From: Gilichinskyi gelida
GTDB taxonomy: Bacteria > Acidobacteriota > Thermoanaerobaculia > Gp7-AA8
DNA: 64,000 bases
Assembly: GCA_038040385.1 (NCBI GenBank)
Contig: JBBPII010000001.1
Span: 1 to 64,000, forward strand
Reading direction: 5' to 3'
In this document: in pieces, positions 15,927 through 25,343 of the stretch
Layout of the letters: the number at the start of each line of letters is the position of its first letter
How positions within the stretch are numbered: position 1 is the stretch's first letter
The notes under the pieces: generated by a model
What the model was told of the DNA's origin: nothing
Database searches by the model: none
What the model saw: only the letters and a program-made list of their open reading frames with translations
Position numbers and translations under genes: made by a program

Positions 15927-16096
15927 GCGAAGACCTTGGTGAAGGCGTAGAAGAGGGCGATGGTCAGGATCAGCTCACCGATGACGAGCGAATAGAGGAG
16001 GCGCCAGTTGGGTTCGTTCGCCGTTGGCCGTTGGCCGTTGGCCGAGCCACCTTTTTCGGCCAACGGCCAACGGTCAACGGCGAACGGGTTCTTCAT
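15923..16096 (-). CDS. small single-pass membrane protein
   Basis: 57 residues, ATG at 16096 overlapping the stop of the deacetylase (ATGA), and its own stop overlapping the symporter start. The C-terminal half is one transmembrane helix (LLYSLVIGELILTIALFYAF). The N-terminal half is encoded by a palindromic repeat (16013-16088) that has entered the frame and supplies the odd peptide FAVDRWPLAEKGGSANGQRP. SSS transporters often have such a tiny partner; without the repeat it would be about 30 residues. Confidence 0.65.
   Translation of the reverse strand: MKNPFAVDRWPLAEKGGSANGQRPTANEPNWRLLYSLVIGELILTIALFYAFTKVFA
16013..16088. repeat. palindromic repeat family A, copy 1
   Basis: TTCGCCGTTGGCCGTTGGCC faces GGCCAACGGCCAACGGTCAA around a short T-rich loop, giving a long hairpin. 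Related copies lie at 19036-19100 and 37630-37703. This copy lies within the coding frame of the 57-residue membrane protein. Confidence 0.85.
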
Positions 16097-18597
16097 CGCG
16101 CCGAAACGAGATTCACGAACATCTTGTACGCCCCCGGAACCCCCGCCGGTAACTGCCTGAACCACGCATAGCTCGTGTAAACGAACACGCCTTTCCCGTA
16201 GCGGGTATACAGCTCTCCGCCCGGTTTCGACGGCTCGCCGGGATCGTTGGTGGCGACGAGGGTGTCGTACTTGGCGTCCCAATCCTTCGTGAAATACAGG
16301 CCGCGCTCCTGGACCCAGTCGTTCCAGTCGGCGGGGGTGATCTTGTTCGGGACGTTGAGCAGCGGATGGTCGGCCTTGAGCACGGTCACCGGTGCTTCCT
16401 CCACCGTCACGCGCTCGTTGGTGACTTTGAACGGGTACGGGCCGGGCGGGTCGACCAGCAGCGGCTGCGGGCTGAGGCTGTTGTACTGCACCACCAGCGT
16501 CCCGCCGTTTTTCACGTAGTCCATCAGCTTCGCGTGCGCCAGCTTCATGCGGGGGCGCGCGTTGTAGGCGCGCACGCCGGTGACCATGGCGTCGTACTTC
16601 GAGAAGTCGCCGCGATCGAGGTCGTCGTCGCTGACCATGGTCACGTCGTAGCCGACCTGGCGCAGGGCGTTGGGGACTTCGTCGCCCGCGCCGGCGATGT
16701 AGCCGACGCGCGTGCCGCGCTTCTTCACGTTGACGCGAACGACCTTGGCGAACGAGTCGCCGAAGACGCGCTGCGGCGGAAAGTGCGGGTAGTCGATGTC
16801 GGTGATGCCGGCCATCAGCTTCTTGCCGTCGGCCAGTTCGATTTGCGCGCCGAGCGTGCCGGTGCTCTCGTCCTTCGGCGGCGTGACGCGGAAGGTCACC
16901 CGCGCTTCGTCGCCTTTGCTCTTGAACGTCACCACCTGCGACGCCGGCTCCGCCGTCCAGCCGCGCTGCGTCACCAGCCGCACGCTGACGGGTCCCGTCG
17001 CCCCGAAGTTGCGCATCCAGACGGTGACCGACTTCGACTGCGTGTCCGGGAACAGATAGACGTGCGCTCCCAGATTCGCGGTCACCTCAGGCACCACATC
17101 GACGGCGCGCACTCGCTCGCCGCGCACGGCGTCGGTCCAGCGGTACACCGCCGGCACGCTGTAGAAGATGGTGTGCATGGAGTTGTCGCTGAGGGTGACG
17201 ATGATGGGAATCGCCGGCGGGTTGTCGCCCAATCCGGCAAGCTTCTGATCAGGGATGGCGAACGATCCCTTCTGCGGCGGCTGCTGCAGCCAGTAGGGCT
17301 GCGAGATCGGGAAGTCGGGCGGCAGCTTGATGGAGACCTCGGTTTTGACCGGCACGTTGTTCTTCAGCGCTGCGCCGACGCCCTTGCTCGGGTCGGCGTA
17401 GCGCGAGCCGACGGTCTGCAGGGTGAACGGGTAGTCGGATCGATTGATGACCGTGACGCCGACGTTGATCGCCGAGCCCGGCGTGACCGAGGAGTCGGCG
17501 GCGGCGACGTCGATGGAGAGCCCGGCGCAGCCGCGGATGGCTTCCAGCAACTCGCGGCGCTTGACGTTGATCCACGGATTGCGCGGCGACCAGGCTTCCG
17601 TGGCGCCGAGGCGGTCCAGCAGGTCGTGCGCCTGCAGCAGCAGCGGCAGGGTCTTGGCCGGATTGTTGGGAGCGAACGTATCGGCTGCCTGCTGCAGCAC
17701 TGCGCCGATGGCCTCGCCGCCGGGATAGCGCGACCACGAGGTGTCGATGCCGTCGAAGAGGTCCTTCTCCGCCGGCGCGCCGCCGAGAAGGTCGAAGTAG
17801 TTGAGCAACGTGCCGCGCCGCTCCGCCGCGCCGAAGCCCTGGCTCTTGTGCATGCTGCGGCTCTCCGCGGCGATCTCGGTGTACGCGCGGCCGAGGACGG
17901 GGTTGTACGTGCCGAGGTCGACGCGCTGCGACTTGGCGACCGATGGGTCGTCCGGCGCGATCGCCTGCCGTCCGAACGAGAAGCGATTCCAGAAGATCCG
18001 CTTCGGCTGCCAGAGGCCGACGTGCTGCAACTGCTCGGGGAACTTCGTCGGATCGGCAGCCGCCGCGAAGGCCTCGGTCGCCAAGATGGCCGAGGCGGTG
18101 TGATGTCCGTGGCCCCCTTCGCCGGTGGTGGGGAAGCGGGTGACGATGACGTCCGGCTGGAAGCGGCGGATGTTCCACACCACGTCGGCGAGGATGAGGT
18201 CGTGGTTCCAGATCGCCAGCGTCTCCTCGGCCTTCTTCGAATAGCCGAAGTCGATGGCCCGGGTGAAGTATTGTTCGCCGCCGTCGATGCGCCGCGCCGA
18301 AAGCAGCTCCTGCGTACGGATCACGCCGAGGAGCTCGCCCTTCTCGTCGCCGATGAGATTCTGCCCGCCGTCGCCGCGGGTCATGGAGAGGTAGCCGGCG
18401 CGGTAGAGGCGCCCGTTGGAGACGTAGGAGATGAAGGCGGTGTTCTCGTCGTCGGGATGCGCGGCGACGTAGAGCGCGCTGCCGAGGAAGGTGAGCTTCC
18501 GCAGCGCGAGCTGGAGCTGGGCGGCGTCCTCCGCGCGGGCGGCAGTGGAGACGAGGAGGATGGCGAGAAGGGCAAGGGCTCTTTTAGTTCGCTGCAT
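16093..18597 (-). CDS. secreted PIG-L (LmbE-like) deacetylase with C-terminal extension
   Basis: 834 residues. Signal peptide at 1-22 (MQRTKRALALLAILLVSTAA). PIG-L zinc motif AHPDDE at residues 46-51 and the second His site GEGGHGHHTASA near 160; the deacetylase domain ends around residue 300. The long remainder contains beta-sandwich (NEW3-like) segments and a final GATase-like domain (VGYIAGAGDEVPNALRQVGY, GGTLVVQYNSL). Predicted to N-deacetylate an amino-sugar conjugate outside the cytoplasm. The operon with a symporter suggests a salvage pathway. Confidence 0.88.
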   Translation of the reverse strand: MQRTKRALALLAILLVSTAARAEDAAQLQLALRKLTFLGSALYVAAHPDDENTAFISYVSNGRLYRAGYLSMTRGDGGQNLIGDEKGELLGVIRTQELLSARRIDGGEQYFTRAIDFGYSKKAEETLAIWNHDLILADVVWNIRRFQPDVIVTRFPTTGEGGHGHHTASAILATEAFAAAADPTKFPEQLQHVGLWQPKRIFWNRFSFGRQAIAPDDPSVAKSQRVDLGTYNPVLGRAYTEIAAESRSMHKSQGFGAAERRGTLLNYFDLLGGAPAEKDLFDGIDTSWSRYPGGEAIGAVLQQAADTFAPNNPAKTLPLLLQAHDLLDRLGATEAWSPRNPWINVKRRELLEAIRGCAGLSIDVAAADSSVTPGSAINVGVTVINRSDYPFTLQTVGSRYADPSKGVGAALKNNVPVKTEVSIKLPPDFPISQPYWLQQPPQKGSFAIPDQKLAGLGDNPPAIPIIVTLSDNSMHTIFYSVPAVYRWTDAVRGERVRAVDVVPEVTANLGAHVYLFPDTQSKSVTVWMRNFGATGPVSVRLVTQRGWTAEPASQVVTFKSKGDEARVTFRVTPPKDESTGTLGAQIELADGKKLMAGITDIDYPHFPPQRVFGDSFAKVVRVNVKKRGTRVGYIAGAGDEVPNALRQVGYDVTMVSDDDLDRGDFSKYDAMVTGVRAYNARPRMKLAHAKLMDYVKNGGTLVVQYNSLSPQPLLVDPPGPYPFKVTNERVTVEEAPVTVLKADHPLLNVPNKITPADWNDWVQERGLYFTKDWDAKYDTLVATNDPGEPSKPGGELYTRYGKGVFVYTSYAWFRQLPAGVPGAYKMFVNLVSAR

Positions 18598-18629
18598 GGC
18601 GGCGGGGAATGTTAAATGTTGAATGTTGA

Positions 18630-19823
18630 ATGTTGAATGAGGTTTTGAAAACGTTTGATGTGGCCGTGGTCGGCGCGGGCGCCGCCGGCCTGATGGCCGC
18701 GATCTTCGCCGGGCGGGCGGGGGCGCGGGTGATCGCGCTCGACAGCGCGCCGAAGATCGGGGCCAAGATCCTCATCTCCGGCGGCGGGCGCTGCAACGTG
18801 ACGCACGACATGGTCACCGCCGCCGATTTCAACGGCAGCCGCAACGCCATCGCCAAGGTCCTCCGCACCTTCGACGTGCCGGAGACCGTGGCGTTCTTCG
18901 AATCCCTCGGAGTGCGCCTCAAGCGGGAGGAGACCGGGAAGCTGTTCCCGATGAGCGATCGGGCGCGGGATGTGGTGGAGGCGCTGCTGCGCGCGGCGGC
19001 CGATGCTGGGGTGGAGATCGTGACGGCCGCGAGAGTGTTGGCCGTTGGCAGTTCGCCGTTCGCTGTGGAAACGGCCAACGGCCAACGGCTAACGGCGAAC
19101 CGGGTGGTCCTGGCGGCGGGGGGCAAATCCGTCCCCAAAACCGGCAGTGACGGCTCCGGCTACGCGCTCGCCCGCGCCCTCGGCCACACGGTCACCAAGA
19201 CCTTCCCCGCGCTGGTGCCGCTGGTGGTGTTGCGCGATCACTGGATCACGGCGCTCAGCGGGACGAGCGTCGATGCGGAGCTGTCCGTGAAGTCGCCGAC
19301 GGGTCGCGTGCTGCACCGCGAGCGCGGCTCGATGCTCTTCACGCACTTTGGCATCAGCGGGCCGGTGGTGCTCGACATCAGCCGCCATTGGATCGCCAAC
19401 CAGCCCGCCACGCTCGCCGCGAACTTTCTGCCCGGCGAGACCTTCGACTCGCTCGACGCCGCGTTCATCGCCGGGACGCCGGCCGCCGTCCTGCGCCGCC
19501 GTCTCCCCGACCGCCTCGCCGCGCAGCTCGCGCCGCCCGGGCGGCTGACGAAGGAAGCGCGCCGCCAGGTGGTGCACGACGTGGTCGACTTCACCATCCC
19601 CGTGGTGCGCGACCGCGGCTTCGATTACGCCGAGGTCACCGCGGGCGGCGTCCCGCTGTCGGAGGTGGAGGTGTCGACCATGGCCTCGCGTGTGCGCGAG
19701 GGTCTCTATCTCTGCGGCGAGATCCTGGACGTCGACGGCAAGATCGGCGGGTACAACTTTCAGTGGGCGTGGGCGTCGGGGCGTCTGGCGGGAATCGCCG
19801 CGGCGACGAACGCTCCGGCGTAG
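18630..19823 (+). CDS. BaiN/RdsA-type NAD(P)/FAD-dependent oxidoreductase (HI0933 family)
   Basis: 397 residues. N-terminal dinucleotide site DVAVVGAGAAGLMAAIFAGRAG, then KIGAKILISGGGRCNVTHD, GGKSVPKTGSDGSGYALA and the C-terminal VDGKIGGYNFQWAWASGRLAG, all diagnostic of the HI0933 family. Residues about 136-157 (VGSSPFAVETANGQRLTANR) are encoded by a family A palindromic repeat, which here replaces a beta-strand pair without breaking the frame. The start lies at the end of a tandem heptamer (AATGTTG three times, 18614-18634) that offers several ATGs; the true start could be a few codons off. Confidence 0.9.
   Translation: MLNEVLKTFDVAVVGAGAAGLMAAIFAGRAGARVIALDSAPKIGAKILISGGGRCNVTHDMVTAADFNGSRNAIAKVLRTFDVPETVAFFESLGVRLKREETGKLFPMSDRARDVVEALLRAAADAGVEIVTAARVLAVGSSPFAVETANGQRLTANRVVLAAGGKSVPKTGSDGSGYALARALGHTVTKTFPALVPLVVLRDHWITALSGTSVDAELSVKSPTGRVLHRERGSMLFTHFGISGPVVLDISRHWIANQPATLAANFLPGETFDSLDAAFIAGTPAAVLRRRLPDRLAAQLAPPGRLTKEARRQVVHDVVDFTIPVVRDRGFDYAEVTAGGVPLSEVEVSTMASRVREGLYLCGEILDVDGKIGGYNFQWAWASGRLAGIAAATNAPA
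19036..19100. repeat. palindromic repeat family A, copy 2 (inside a gene)
   Basis: TTGGCCGTTGGCAGTTCGCC versus ACGGCCAACGGCCAACGG and GGCGAAC, imperfectly palindromic and clearly related to copies at 16013 and 37630. It is fully translated within the flavoprotein gene. Confidence 0.75.
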
Positions 19824-20194
19824 AACGCGCCGACGACGATCGGAAACGCGAGGAACGCCCAGCGCAGCGCCTGCATCGAGCGGGGCATGGGGAAGGGGAT
19901 GAGAATCTGGTAGATGGCGTTGATGGCCCAGAAAACGCTCATGCCCAGCGGCACCAGCCTCGCGGCCTCGCCGGAGTCGATGCGCAGGCGAAGGCTCAAC
20001 AGCGCACCGAGGATCAGCAGCACGCTGAAGAAGCAGTTGATGGAGTACACCCCCCAATGAACGGCGGGCGGCAAGCGGTTGACGTACGGCCCCCATCCGA
20101 AGACCTGCGGCAGGAAGAGATGAAACGTGCCCATGGACAGCGACGCGATTCCCGCGATCCAGGTGCAGAGACGGTAGCGACGCGCGGGAGTCAT
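19760..20194 (-). CDS. small multi-pass membrane protein
   Basis: 144 residues from the ATG at 20194 (MTPARRYRLCTWIAGIASLS). Four hydrophobic segments: IAGIASLSMGTFHLFL, INCFFSVLLILGALLSL, GMSVFWAINAIYQILI and FLAFPIVVGAFYAGAFVAAA. It overlaps the flavoprotein gene tail-to-tail by 64 bp. Family not recognised. The upstream part of the open frame (to 20317) reads as antisense of the lipoprotein gene. Confidence 0.7.
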   Translation of the reverse strand: MTPARRYRLCTWIAGIASLSMGTFHLFLPQVFGWGPYVNRLPPAVHWGVYSINCFFSVLLILGALLSLRLRIDSGEAARLVPLGMSVFWAINAIYQILIPFPMPRSMQALRWAFLAFPIVVGAFYAGAFVAAAIPARRPDAHAH

Positions 20195-20253
20195 CGCAGA
20201 GTGGTACGCGCCCCTGCGGCGAATGTTGCCGCCGAGGCCGGCTAACCTGTTGC

Positions 20254-20775
20254 ATGGGCAAGCGTCAGAAGGCCATGAACGCTCGCCTCGCATTCGCTGC
20301 TCTGCTGCTCCTCGCATCCTGCGCGTCGTCGGGGAGCTCCGCCCAGCGCGCCATCCGCGCTCAATACGACGTGCTCGAACGGGCGTTCGCCGCGCGCGAT
20401 GTCGCCGGAGTCATCGCCATGCGCGATTCGAAGTTCGAAGCGTTCGGGCCGCAAGGGCAGCACGACGACTACGAGAAGATGGCGGAGTACACCCGGCAAT
20501 GGTTCGTGACCAACCAGGCGCCCATCAAGACTCGAATCACCATCGAATCGATCGAGATGCGCTCGCCGGACGAAGCCGCGGTGCGCGTGCTGCAGTGGGC
20601 CAGCCGTTACCAGGAACGAGAGGGCAAGCTTCGCCGCGTCGAGCACGAGGTGCGGCAGCGCGAGACCTGGATTCGAACGTCCGCGGGATGGCGTCTGCGG
20701 AAGGTGGACGAGATCGATCTCGCGAATCGGAAGCGCTGGATCGACGGCAAGCTCGAGGCGCCGCCGCCTGGGTAG
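20254..20775 (+). CDS. NTF2/SnoaL-like lipoprotein
   Basis: 173 residues. Lipoprotein signal with lipobox LLLASC (Cys around residue 23), followed by a single NTF2-like (DUF4440/SnoaL) domain: AQYDVLERAFAARDVAGVIA, WIRTSAGWRLRKVDEID. Likely anchored in a periplasm-facing membrane. Such domains act as small-molecule binding or scaffold units; no catalytic set is evident. An ATG at 20275 is an alternative start that would keep the signal peptide. Confidence 0.75.
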   Translation: MGKRQKAMNARLAFAALLLLASCASSGSSAQRAIRAQYDVLERAFAARDVAGVIAMRDSKFEAFGPQGQHDDYEKMAEYTRQWFVTNQAPIKTRITIESIEMRSPDEAAVRVLQWASRYQEREGKLRRVEHEVRQRETWIRTSAGWRLRKVDEIDLANRKRWIDGKLEAPPPG

Positions 20776-20817
20776 GGAACGCATCGTCTGCCGGTCCTCC
20801 TCAACATAGGAGGACCT

Positions 20818-21723
20818 ATGCACTCTCGCCGCTTCATCCCGATTCTCTCTCTCCTCTTCGTCGCCGCCGGCGCGCGCGCCGAGGTGGAGATCACGCTGAA
20901 GAACTCATTCATCGCCAAGTTCAAAGAGCGGGCGACGATCAACGCGAAGTTCATCTTCGACAAGGCGCATGCCAGACCGAACACGCCGAAGAAGGACGGA
21001 GACCTCCACGCGGCCGGACGCGCGCCGGAGATCGGCCTGGCGACGGTCGCCGAGATCATGAACGCGAAAGACGAGGTGGCTGGCGTCGGCGCCATTCATG
21101 ACGTCGAAGGGACGAACGCGTCGCGCGACGTGACCGGGGCGTGGCGGATCTGGGCCGAGCACGGCGGGGGTGAGCCGCACGTGCAGGGGAAGCCGCTGCC
21201 GAAGTTCAACTCTACCAATCCCGATCACGTTTTCCAGATCCATCCGCTGACCAGGATCGGCGACATCGACATGGGCGACTCGCTCCGGGCCACCGACGGC
21301 TTCACGTACAAGGACGCCGAGGACGCGTTCACGCGCTACGAGAATGTCCGCTGCAAAATCACGCCCGGCGTGACGACGACCAAGCTGACCACGAGCATGG
21401 CAGGCTTCAACTACGTCGAGTTCATCATGGAAGTGCTCGAAGATCCGATCGCGCTGCCGGACGGGAAGAAGGTCTTTGCCTCGGTTCTTGATCTCGACGG
21501 CAACATGCTGATCCGCAAGCGACGAATGATGTTCATCAGCGACACGCCGCCCGAGCGCGCGGTGCGCAACCTGCACGCCGGAGATCAGCTGCATGTGGTC
21601 GGCATTCCGCGCATCAACCTGGCGCTGGTGGCCTGGCGCGTGGCGAATGCGAAGGTGAGGCCGGAGGTGCTGACCTGGAACCTGCCCTACGAGATCATCG
21701 TGGTCGCGGCGTTCGCCGAGTGA
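20818..21723 (+). CDS. secreted hypothetical protein
   Basis: 301 residues with a perfect ribosome site (AGGAGG, 20807-20812) before the ATG and a signal peptide cleaved after AGARA (residue 21). The mature part has no recognised domain (ITLKNSFIAKFKERATINAK, EDAFTRYENVRCKITPGV). Exported and soluble; function unknown. Confidence 0.8.
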   Translation: MHSRRFIPILSLLFVAAGARAEVEITLKNSFIAKFKERATINAKFIFDKAHARPNTPKKDGDLHAAGRAPEIGLATVAEIMNAKDEVAGVGAIHDVEGTNASRDVTGAWRIWAEHGGGEPHVQGKPLPKFNSTNPDHVFQIHPLTRIGDIDMGDSLRATDGFTYKDAEDAFTRYENVRCKITPGVTTTKLTTSMAGFNYVEFIMEVLEDPIALPDGKKVFASVLDLDGNMLIRKRRMMFISDTPPERAVRNLHAGDQLHVVGIPRINLALVAWRVANAKVRPEVLTWNLPYEIIVVAAFAE

Positions 21724-21736
21724 GTTGCGGCAGGGC

Positions 21737-22726
21737 TCAGTCCTTGTAGATCAACACGTGCGGTACGCCGTCCGGGCCGATCCACCCGCGGTACATCCCC
21801 TCCGAATTGAACGGCATGGCGAAGTTACCCTTCCCATCGAGGATGATCGCCCCTCCCTCCGCCCCCTTCACCGGCTCGAGCTTCTTGTGGATCACTTCGT
21901 CGCCGGCGTCCTTGACCGACAGGCCGCGGTATTTCACCAACGCAGCGATGTCGGAAGCCACGGTCCAGCGGATGAAGAACTCGCCCGCGCCGGTGCAGGA
22001 CACGGCGACCGACTCGTTCTCCGCGTACGTCCCCGCGCCGATGATCGGCGCGTCGCCGATGCGGCCGTAGCGCTTATTGGTCGTGCCGCCCGTCGAGGTG
22101 CCGGCGGCCAGGTCGCCGTTCTTGTCCAGCGCCACGGCGCCGACGGTGCCGAATTTCTTTTCGTCCGGGACGTCGAGGTACGCCTGCGGCTTCCCCTGCT
22201 CTTTCATCAACTCGTTCTGCAGCGACTTCCAGCGCCGCTCGGTCCAGAAGTACGACGGGTCAACGATCTCCATCCCGGCCTGGGTGGCGAACAGCTCGGC
22301 GCCCTTGCCGGCCATCATCACGTGCTTCGACTTCTCCATCACCGCGCGCGCGGCGGAGATCGGATTGCGGACGATGGTCACCCCGGCCACGGAGCCCGCC
22401 ATCTTGTCCTTGCCGCTCATGATCGCCGCGTCGAGCTCGTTCTTCCCCTCGTGGGTGAAGACGGCGCCCTTGCCGGCGTTGAACAGCGGCGAGTCCTCCA
22501 GGATGCGGATGCTGGTCTCCACCGCGTCGAGGCTCGCGCCGCCTTTCATCAGCACCGCATGCCCGGCGCGCAACGCCTGCTCGAGCGTCTCGCGATACTG
22601 TTTCTCCATCTCCGGCGTCATGCTGGCGCGGGTGATGGTGCCGGCGCCGCCGTGCATGACGAGCATCGGTTTCGTTTGGGCCAGGGCGGTGGTTGCGAGC
22701 ATCATCAGGAGGATTGCTGCTTTCAT
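21737..22726 (-). CDS. isoaspartyl peptidase/L-asparaginase (Ntn hydrolase)
   Basis: 329 residues with an export signal (MKAAILLMMLATTALAQ). Family motifs: MHGGAGTI, LDAVETSIRILEDSPLFNAG and the autocleavage site KKFGTVGAVALD, in which Thr194 becomes the N-terminal nucleophile; GTSTGGTTNKRYGRIGDAPI completes the pocket. Hydrolyses isoaspartyl dipeptides and/or asparagine in the periplasm. The frame is open for another 670 codons upstream but that is antisense of the next gene. Its ATG is only 15 bp from the divergent ATG at 22742. Confidence 0.92.
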   Translation of the reverse strand: MKAAILLMMLATTALAQTKPMLVMHGGAGTITRASMTPEMEKQYRETLEQALRAGHAVLMKGGASLDAVETSIRILEDSPLFNAGKGAVFTHEGKNELDAAIMSGKDKMAGSVAGVTIVRNPISAARAVMEKSKHVMMAGKGAELFATQAGMEIVDPSYFWTERRWKSLQNELMKEQGKPQAYLDVPDEKKFGTVGAVALDKNGDLAAGTSTGGTTNKRYGRIGDAPIIGAGTYAENESVAVSCTGAGEFFIRWTVASDIAALVKYRGLSVKDAGDEVIHKKLEPVKGAEGGAIILDGKGNFAMPFNSEGMYRGWIGPDGVPHVLIYKD

Positions 22727-22741
22727 GACCGCAATTCTTGC

Positions 22742-25327
22742 ATGATCCGCCACCTCCTCCTCTGCTCTCTCTTCGCAGCGACGGCGATGGCGCAAGCGCC
22801 CCACGAGGATTGGCGCACGATCACGACGGCGCATTTCCGCGTGCACTATCCCGCACCCTTTGAAGCGTGGGCGACCCGCGCGGCAGGGCGGCTGGAGTCC
22901 GTCCGCGACGCGGTCGTCGCCGAGGTTGGGTTCGCCCCGGAGCAGGTCACCGACGTCCTGGTCGTCGATCCTGTGGCCGAGGCGAATGGGCAGGCCATCC
23001 CGCTGCTCGACACGCCGCGGATGATCCTGTTCGCGCAGCCGCCGGGGCCGGAGACGCAGATCGGCGAGTACAGCGACTGGATCGACCTGCTCACGGTCCA
23101 CGAGACCGCGCACCTCGTCCACCTGCTGCGGCCGTCGCGCAATCCGTTCGAGCGATTCGCGGAGCGCTTCCTGCCGCTCAACCCGATCGTCCTGCGCGCG
23201 CCGCGGTGGATCTTCGAGGGCTACGCCACGGTGATCGAAGGGCGCATCACCGGATCGGGGCGGCCGAGCGGCTCGATGCGCGCGGCGATCCTGCGCAAGT
23301 GGGCGCTCGAAGGCCGCCTCCCGACCTACGCCCAGATCGACTCCGACCGCCGATTCCTCGGCATGTCGATGGCGTACCTCATGGGCTCCGCGTTTCTGGA
23401 ATGGTTGGAACAGCGCAGCGGCCCCGACGCGATGCGCCACATCTGGGCGCGGCTCACGGCGCGGCAGCGGCGCAATTTCGACGAGGCCTTCGCCGGCGTG
23501 TACGGCGAGAGGCCCGACCGTCTGTACGGACGATTTGTCGCCGAGTTGACGGAGCGCGCCGTCGCGCTGGCGCGCAGCGAGGCGCCGCGGGAAGGGGAGC
23601 TGTGGCAGGAGACCTCGCGCGGTAGCGGCGATCCCGCGGTGTCGCCGGACGGGAAGTCGTTGGCGATGGTGGTGCGTCCGGAGAAGGGCGACGCGAAGCT
23701 CGTCGTCCTGTCGACCGAGGAGAACGAAGAGGAGAAAAAGTACCAGGAGCGCATCGAGAAGATACTGAAGCGCGACCCGCAGGATGTCGCGCCGGTGCGC
23801 GGCAAGCCGCTGCCGCGCAAGCCGAGGCACACGCTGAAGGCGCTCGACGGCGGCGACCTCGCCGACCCGCGATGGACGCGCGATGGCGCGTCCATCGTCT
23901 ACACCCACAAGCAGCCCGACCGCGACGGCGTGCTCCATCACGACCTCTTTCGCTGGACGCCCGCCGGCGGCGAGAACACGCGCCTCACGCACCTTGCCGA
24001 CGTCAAGGACGGCGATCCGCTGCCCGACGGCAAGCGCGCCGTCGCCGTCCGCGACCGCTTCGGCTTCTCGCAACTCGTCTACGTCGACCTGGAGACCGGC
24101 GCGGTGACGCCGATGAACGAGCCGTCGCTCGACGTCGTCTACACCCACCCCCGAGCCGCCGCGGATGGCCGCATCGCCTGGTCCGAGCACCGCGGCGGCG
24201 TCTGGCGCGTCGGCGACATCGAAGGCGCGTTCTCGCCCGAGTGGGGGAAGGACGGCGCGTTGTACGCCGCGGTGGCGAAAGGTGGCTTCATCGACATCGT
24301 CAAAGTGGACGGGCTGGAGAGCCCGTCCCACATCACGCAGACGCTCGGCGCGGCGATCGATCCCGCCCCATCGCCCGACGGATCGCTCTACTTCATGTCG
24401 CTCGAACCGGACGGCTTCGTCGTGCGCCATATCGATGTGGGACGGGTTCTCAACCCGTCCAGACCGGCCGAAGGGCGGTCCTTCGTCCCCGCACTGCCCC
24501 CCCAACCCTCCCAACCCGTCGCTCTGCGAACCGATCCCGTGACGCAGCGCCCTTACGGCCTCGGCCGCCAGGAGATCTCCACGTTCTTCGGCGGCGTGCA
24601 CACGTCGTTCGAGAACGACTACGAATTTGGCGTCCGGCTCGGCGACGTCGTCGGCCGCCTCGACACGCTGCTGATCGGCTCCACGCGCGGCGCGGCGCTG
24701 GCGAGCGTCTGGCGCGGCTGGCCGGTCGACGTCGGGCTGCACCTCTTCCGCGCGGACGGCGAGCGCGGCGCGGAGGTGCGGGGGAGATGGGACGCGACGT
24801 ATCCCCGCTCGCGGCTGGTGGTCGAGGGTGGAACCGGCAGCCGGTCATTCCTGCACGCCTCCTTCGCCACCCGCCAGCGCCGCCTGGCCTACCAGCGCCT
24901 CGACGTCGCCGCCGACTCCGACCGCCACCTCCGCGTCACCGCCCGCGCCGCACTCCGCGCCGGCGGATTCGAGGCGGCCGCGCAGCTCACCCACGGCCGG
25001 CGCCTCGCCGTCGGCGGCGCGGCGTCGTCGATCGAGCCCGTGTCTCTATTGATTGCACGGGTGCTCGATCCGGCCCTCGACCGCGGCACCCTCGACGGCG
25101 AGCGCTATCGCGGCGAGCGGGTCGAACTGCGCAGCGGAGCCGTCGCCGCCTTCTGGCAGCGACATAGTACTAATCGTACTATTGACCTCTTCGGCCTGGA
25201 GGCGACGCTGTCACGCGATCCGCTGCCCATCGTCAAGGCCGCGGGGCTCGATCTCACCGCCGGCATCGCGCGCGTGCGGCAGCAGCGGAAGACGCGCGCC
25301 TGGCTGGCGATGCGCTGGCGGCCATGA
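22742..25327 (+). CDS. HExxH metallopeptidase with TolB-type beta-propeller
   Basis: 861 residues. Signal peptide MIRHLLLCSLFAATAMA. The peptidase part (residues 20-280) carries VHETAHLVHLL (HExxH near residue 120) and a downstream Glu in PRWIFEGYATVIEG, the gluzincin layout. A TolB-like propeller follows (GSGDPAVSPDGKSLAMV, DPAPSPDGSLYFMS). A palindromic repeat at 24434-24482 is translated in-frame as DVGRVLNPSRPAEGRS. The C-terminal 250 residues look like outer-surface beta strands. I place the start at the ATG with signal peptide; the longer open frame is antisense. Confidence 0.85.
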   Translation: MIRHLLLCSLFAATAMAQAPHEDWRTITTAHFRVHYPAPFEAWATRAAGRLESVRDAVVAEVGFAPEQVTDVLVVDPVAEANGQAIPLLDTPRMILFAQPPGPETQIGEYSDWIDLLTVHETAHLVHLLRPSRNPFERFAERFLPLNPIVLRAPRWIFEGYATVIEGRITGSGRPSGSMRAAILRKWALEGRLPTYAQIDSDRRFLGMSMAYLMGSAFLEWLEQRSGPDAMRHIWARLTARQRRNFDEAFAGVYGERPDRLYGRFVAELTERAVALARSEAPREGELWQETSRGSGDPAVSPDGKSLAMVVRPEKGDAKLVVLSTEENEEEKKYQERIEKILKRDPQDVAPVRGKPLPRKPRHTLKALDGGDLADPRWTRDGASIVYTHKQPDRDGVLHHDLFRWTPAGGENTRLTHLADVKDGDPLPDGKRAVAVRDRFGFSQLVYVDLETGAVTPMNEPSLDVVYTHPRAAADGRIAWSEHRGGVWRVGDIEGAFSPEWGKDGALYAAVAKGGFIDIVKVDGLESPSHITQTLGAAIDPAPSPDGSLYFMSLEPDGFVVRHIDVGRVLNPSRPAEGRSFVPALPPQPSQPVALRTDPVTQRPYGLGRQEISTFFGGVHTSFENDYEFGVRLGDVVGRLDTLLIGSTRGAALASVWRGWPVDVGLHLFRADGERGAEVRGRWDATYPRSRLVVEGGTGSRSFLHASFATRQRRLAYQRLDVAADSDRHLRVTARAALRAGGFEAAAQLTHGRRLAVGGAASSIEPVSLLIARVLDPALDRGTLDGERYRGERVELRSGAVAAFWQRHSTNRTIDLFGLEATLSRDPLPIVKAAGLDLTAGIARVRQQRKTRAWLAMRWRP
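24305..24333. repeat. palindromic repeat family B, short copy
   Basis: GTGGACGGGCTGGAGAGCCC followed by GTCCCACAT: an 8-bp stem GACGGGCT/AGCCCGTC inside the peptidase gene, related to the copies at 24434 and 46484. Confidence 0.6.
24434..24482. repeat. palindromic repeat family B, copy in peptidase gene
   Basis: GATGTGGGACGGGTTCTCAA, then CCCGTC (stem GACGGGTT/AACCCGTC), followed by a second stem GACCGGCC/GGGCGGTC. Nearly the same first stem occurs at 46484 in the kinase gene. Translated in-frame. Confidence 0.75.
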
Positions 25328-25343
25328 CGTATCATCCGCGCCC

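Noticed and set aside
22727..24742. 670-codon upstream extension of the asparaginase-type gene
   Set aside because: It is antisense of the HExxH/TolB gene; the signal peptide at 22726 marks the true start.
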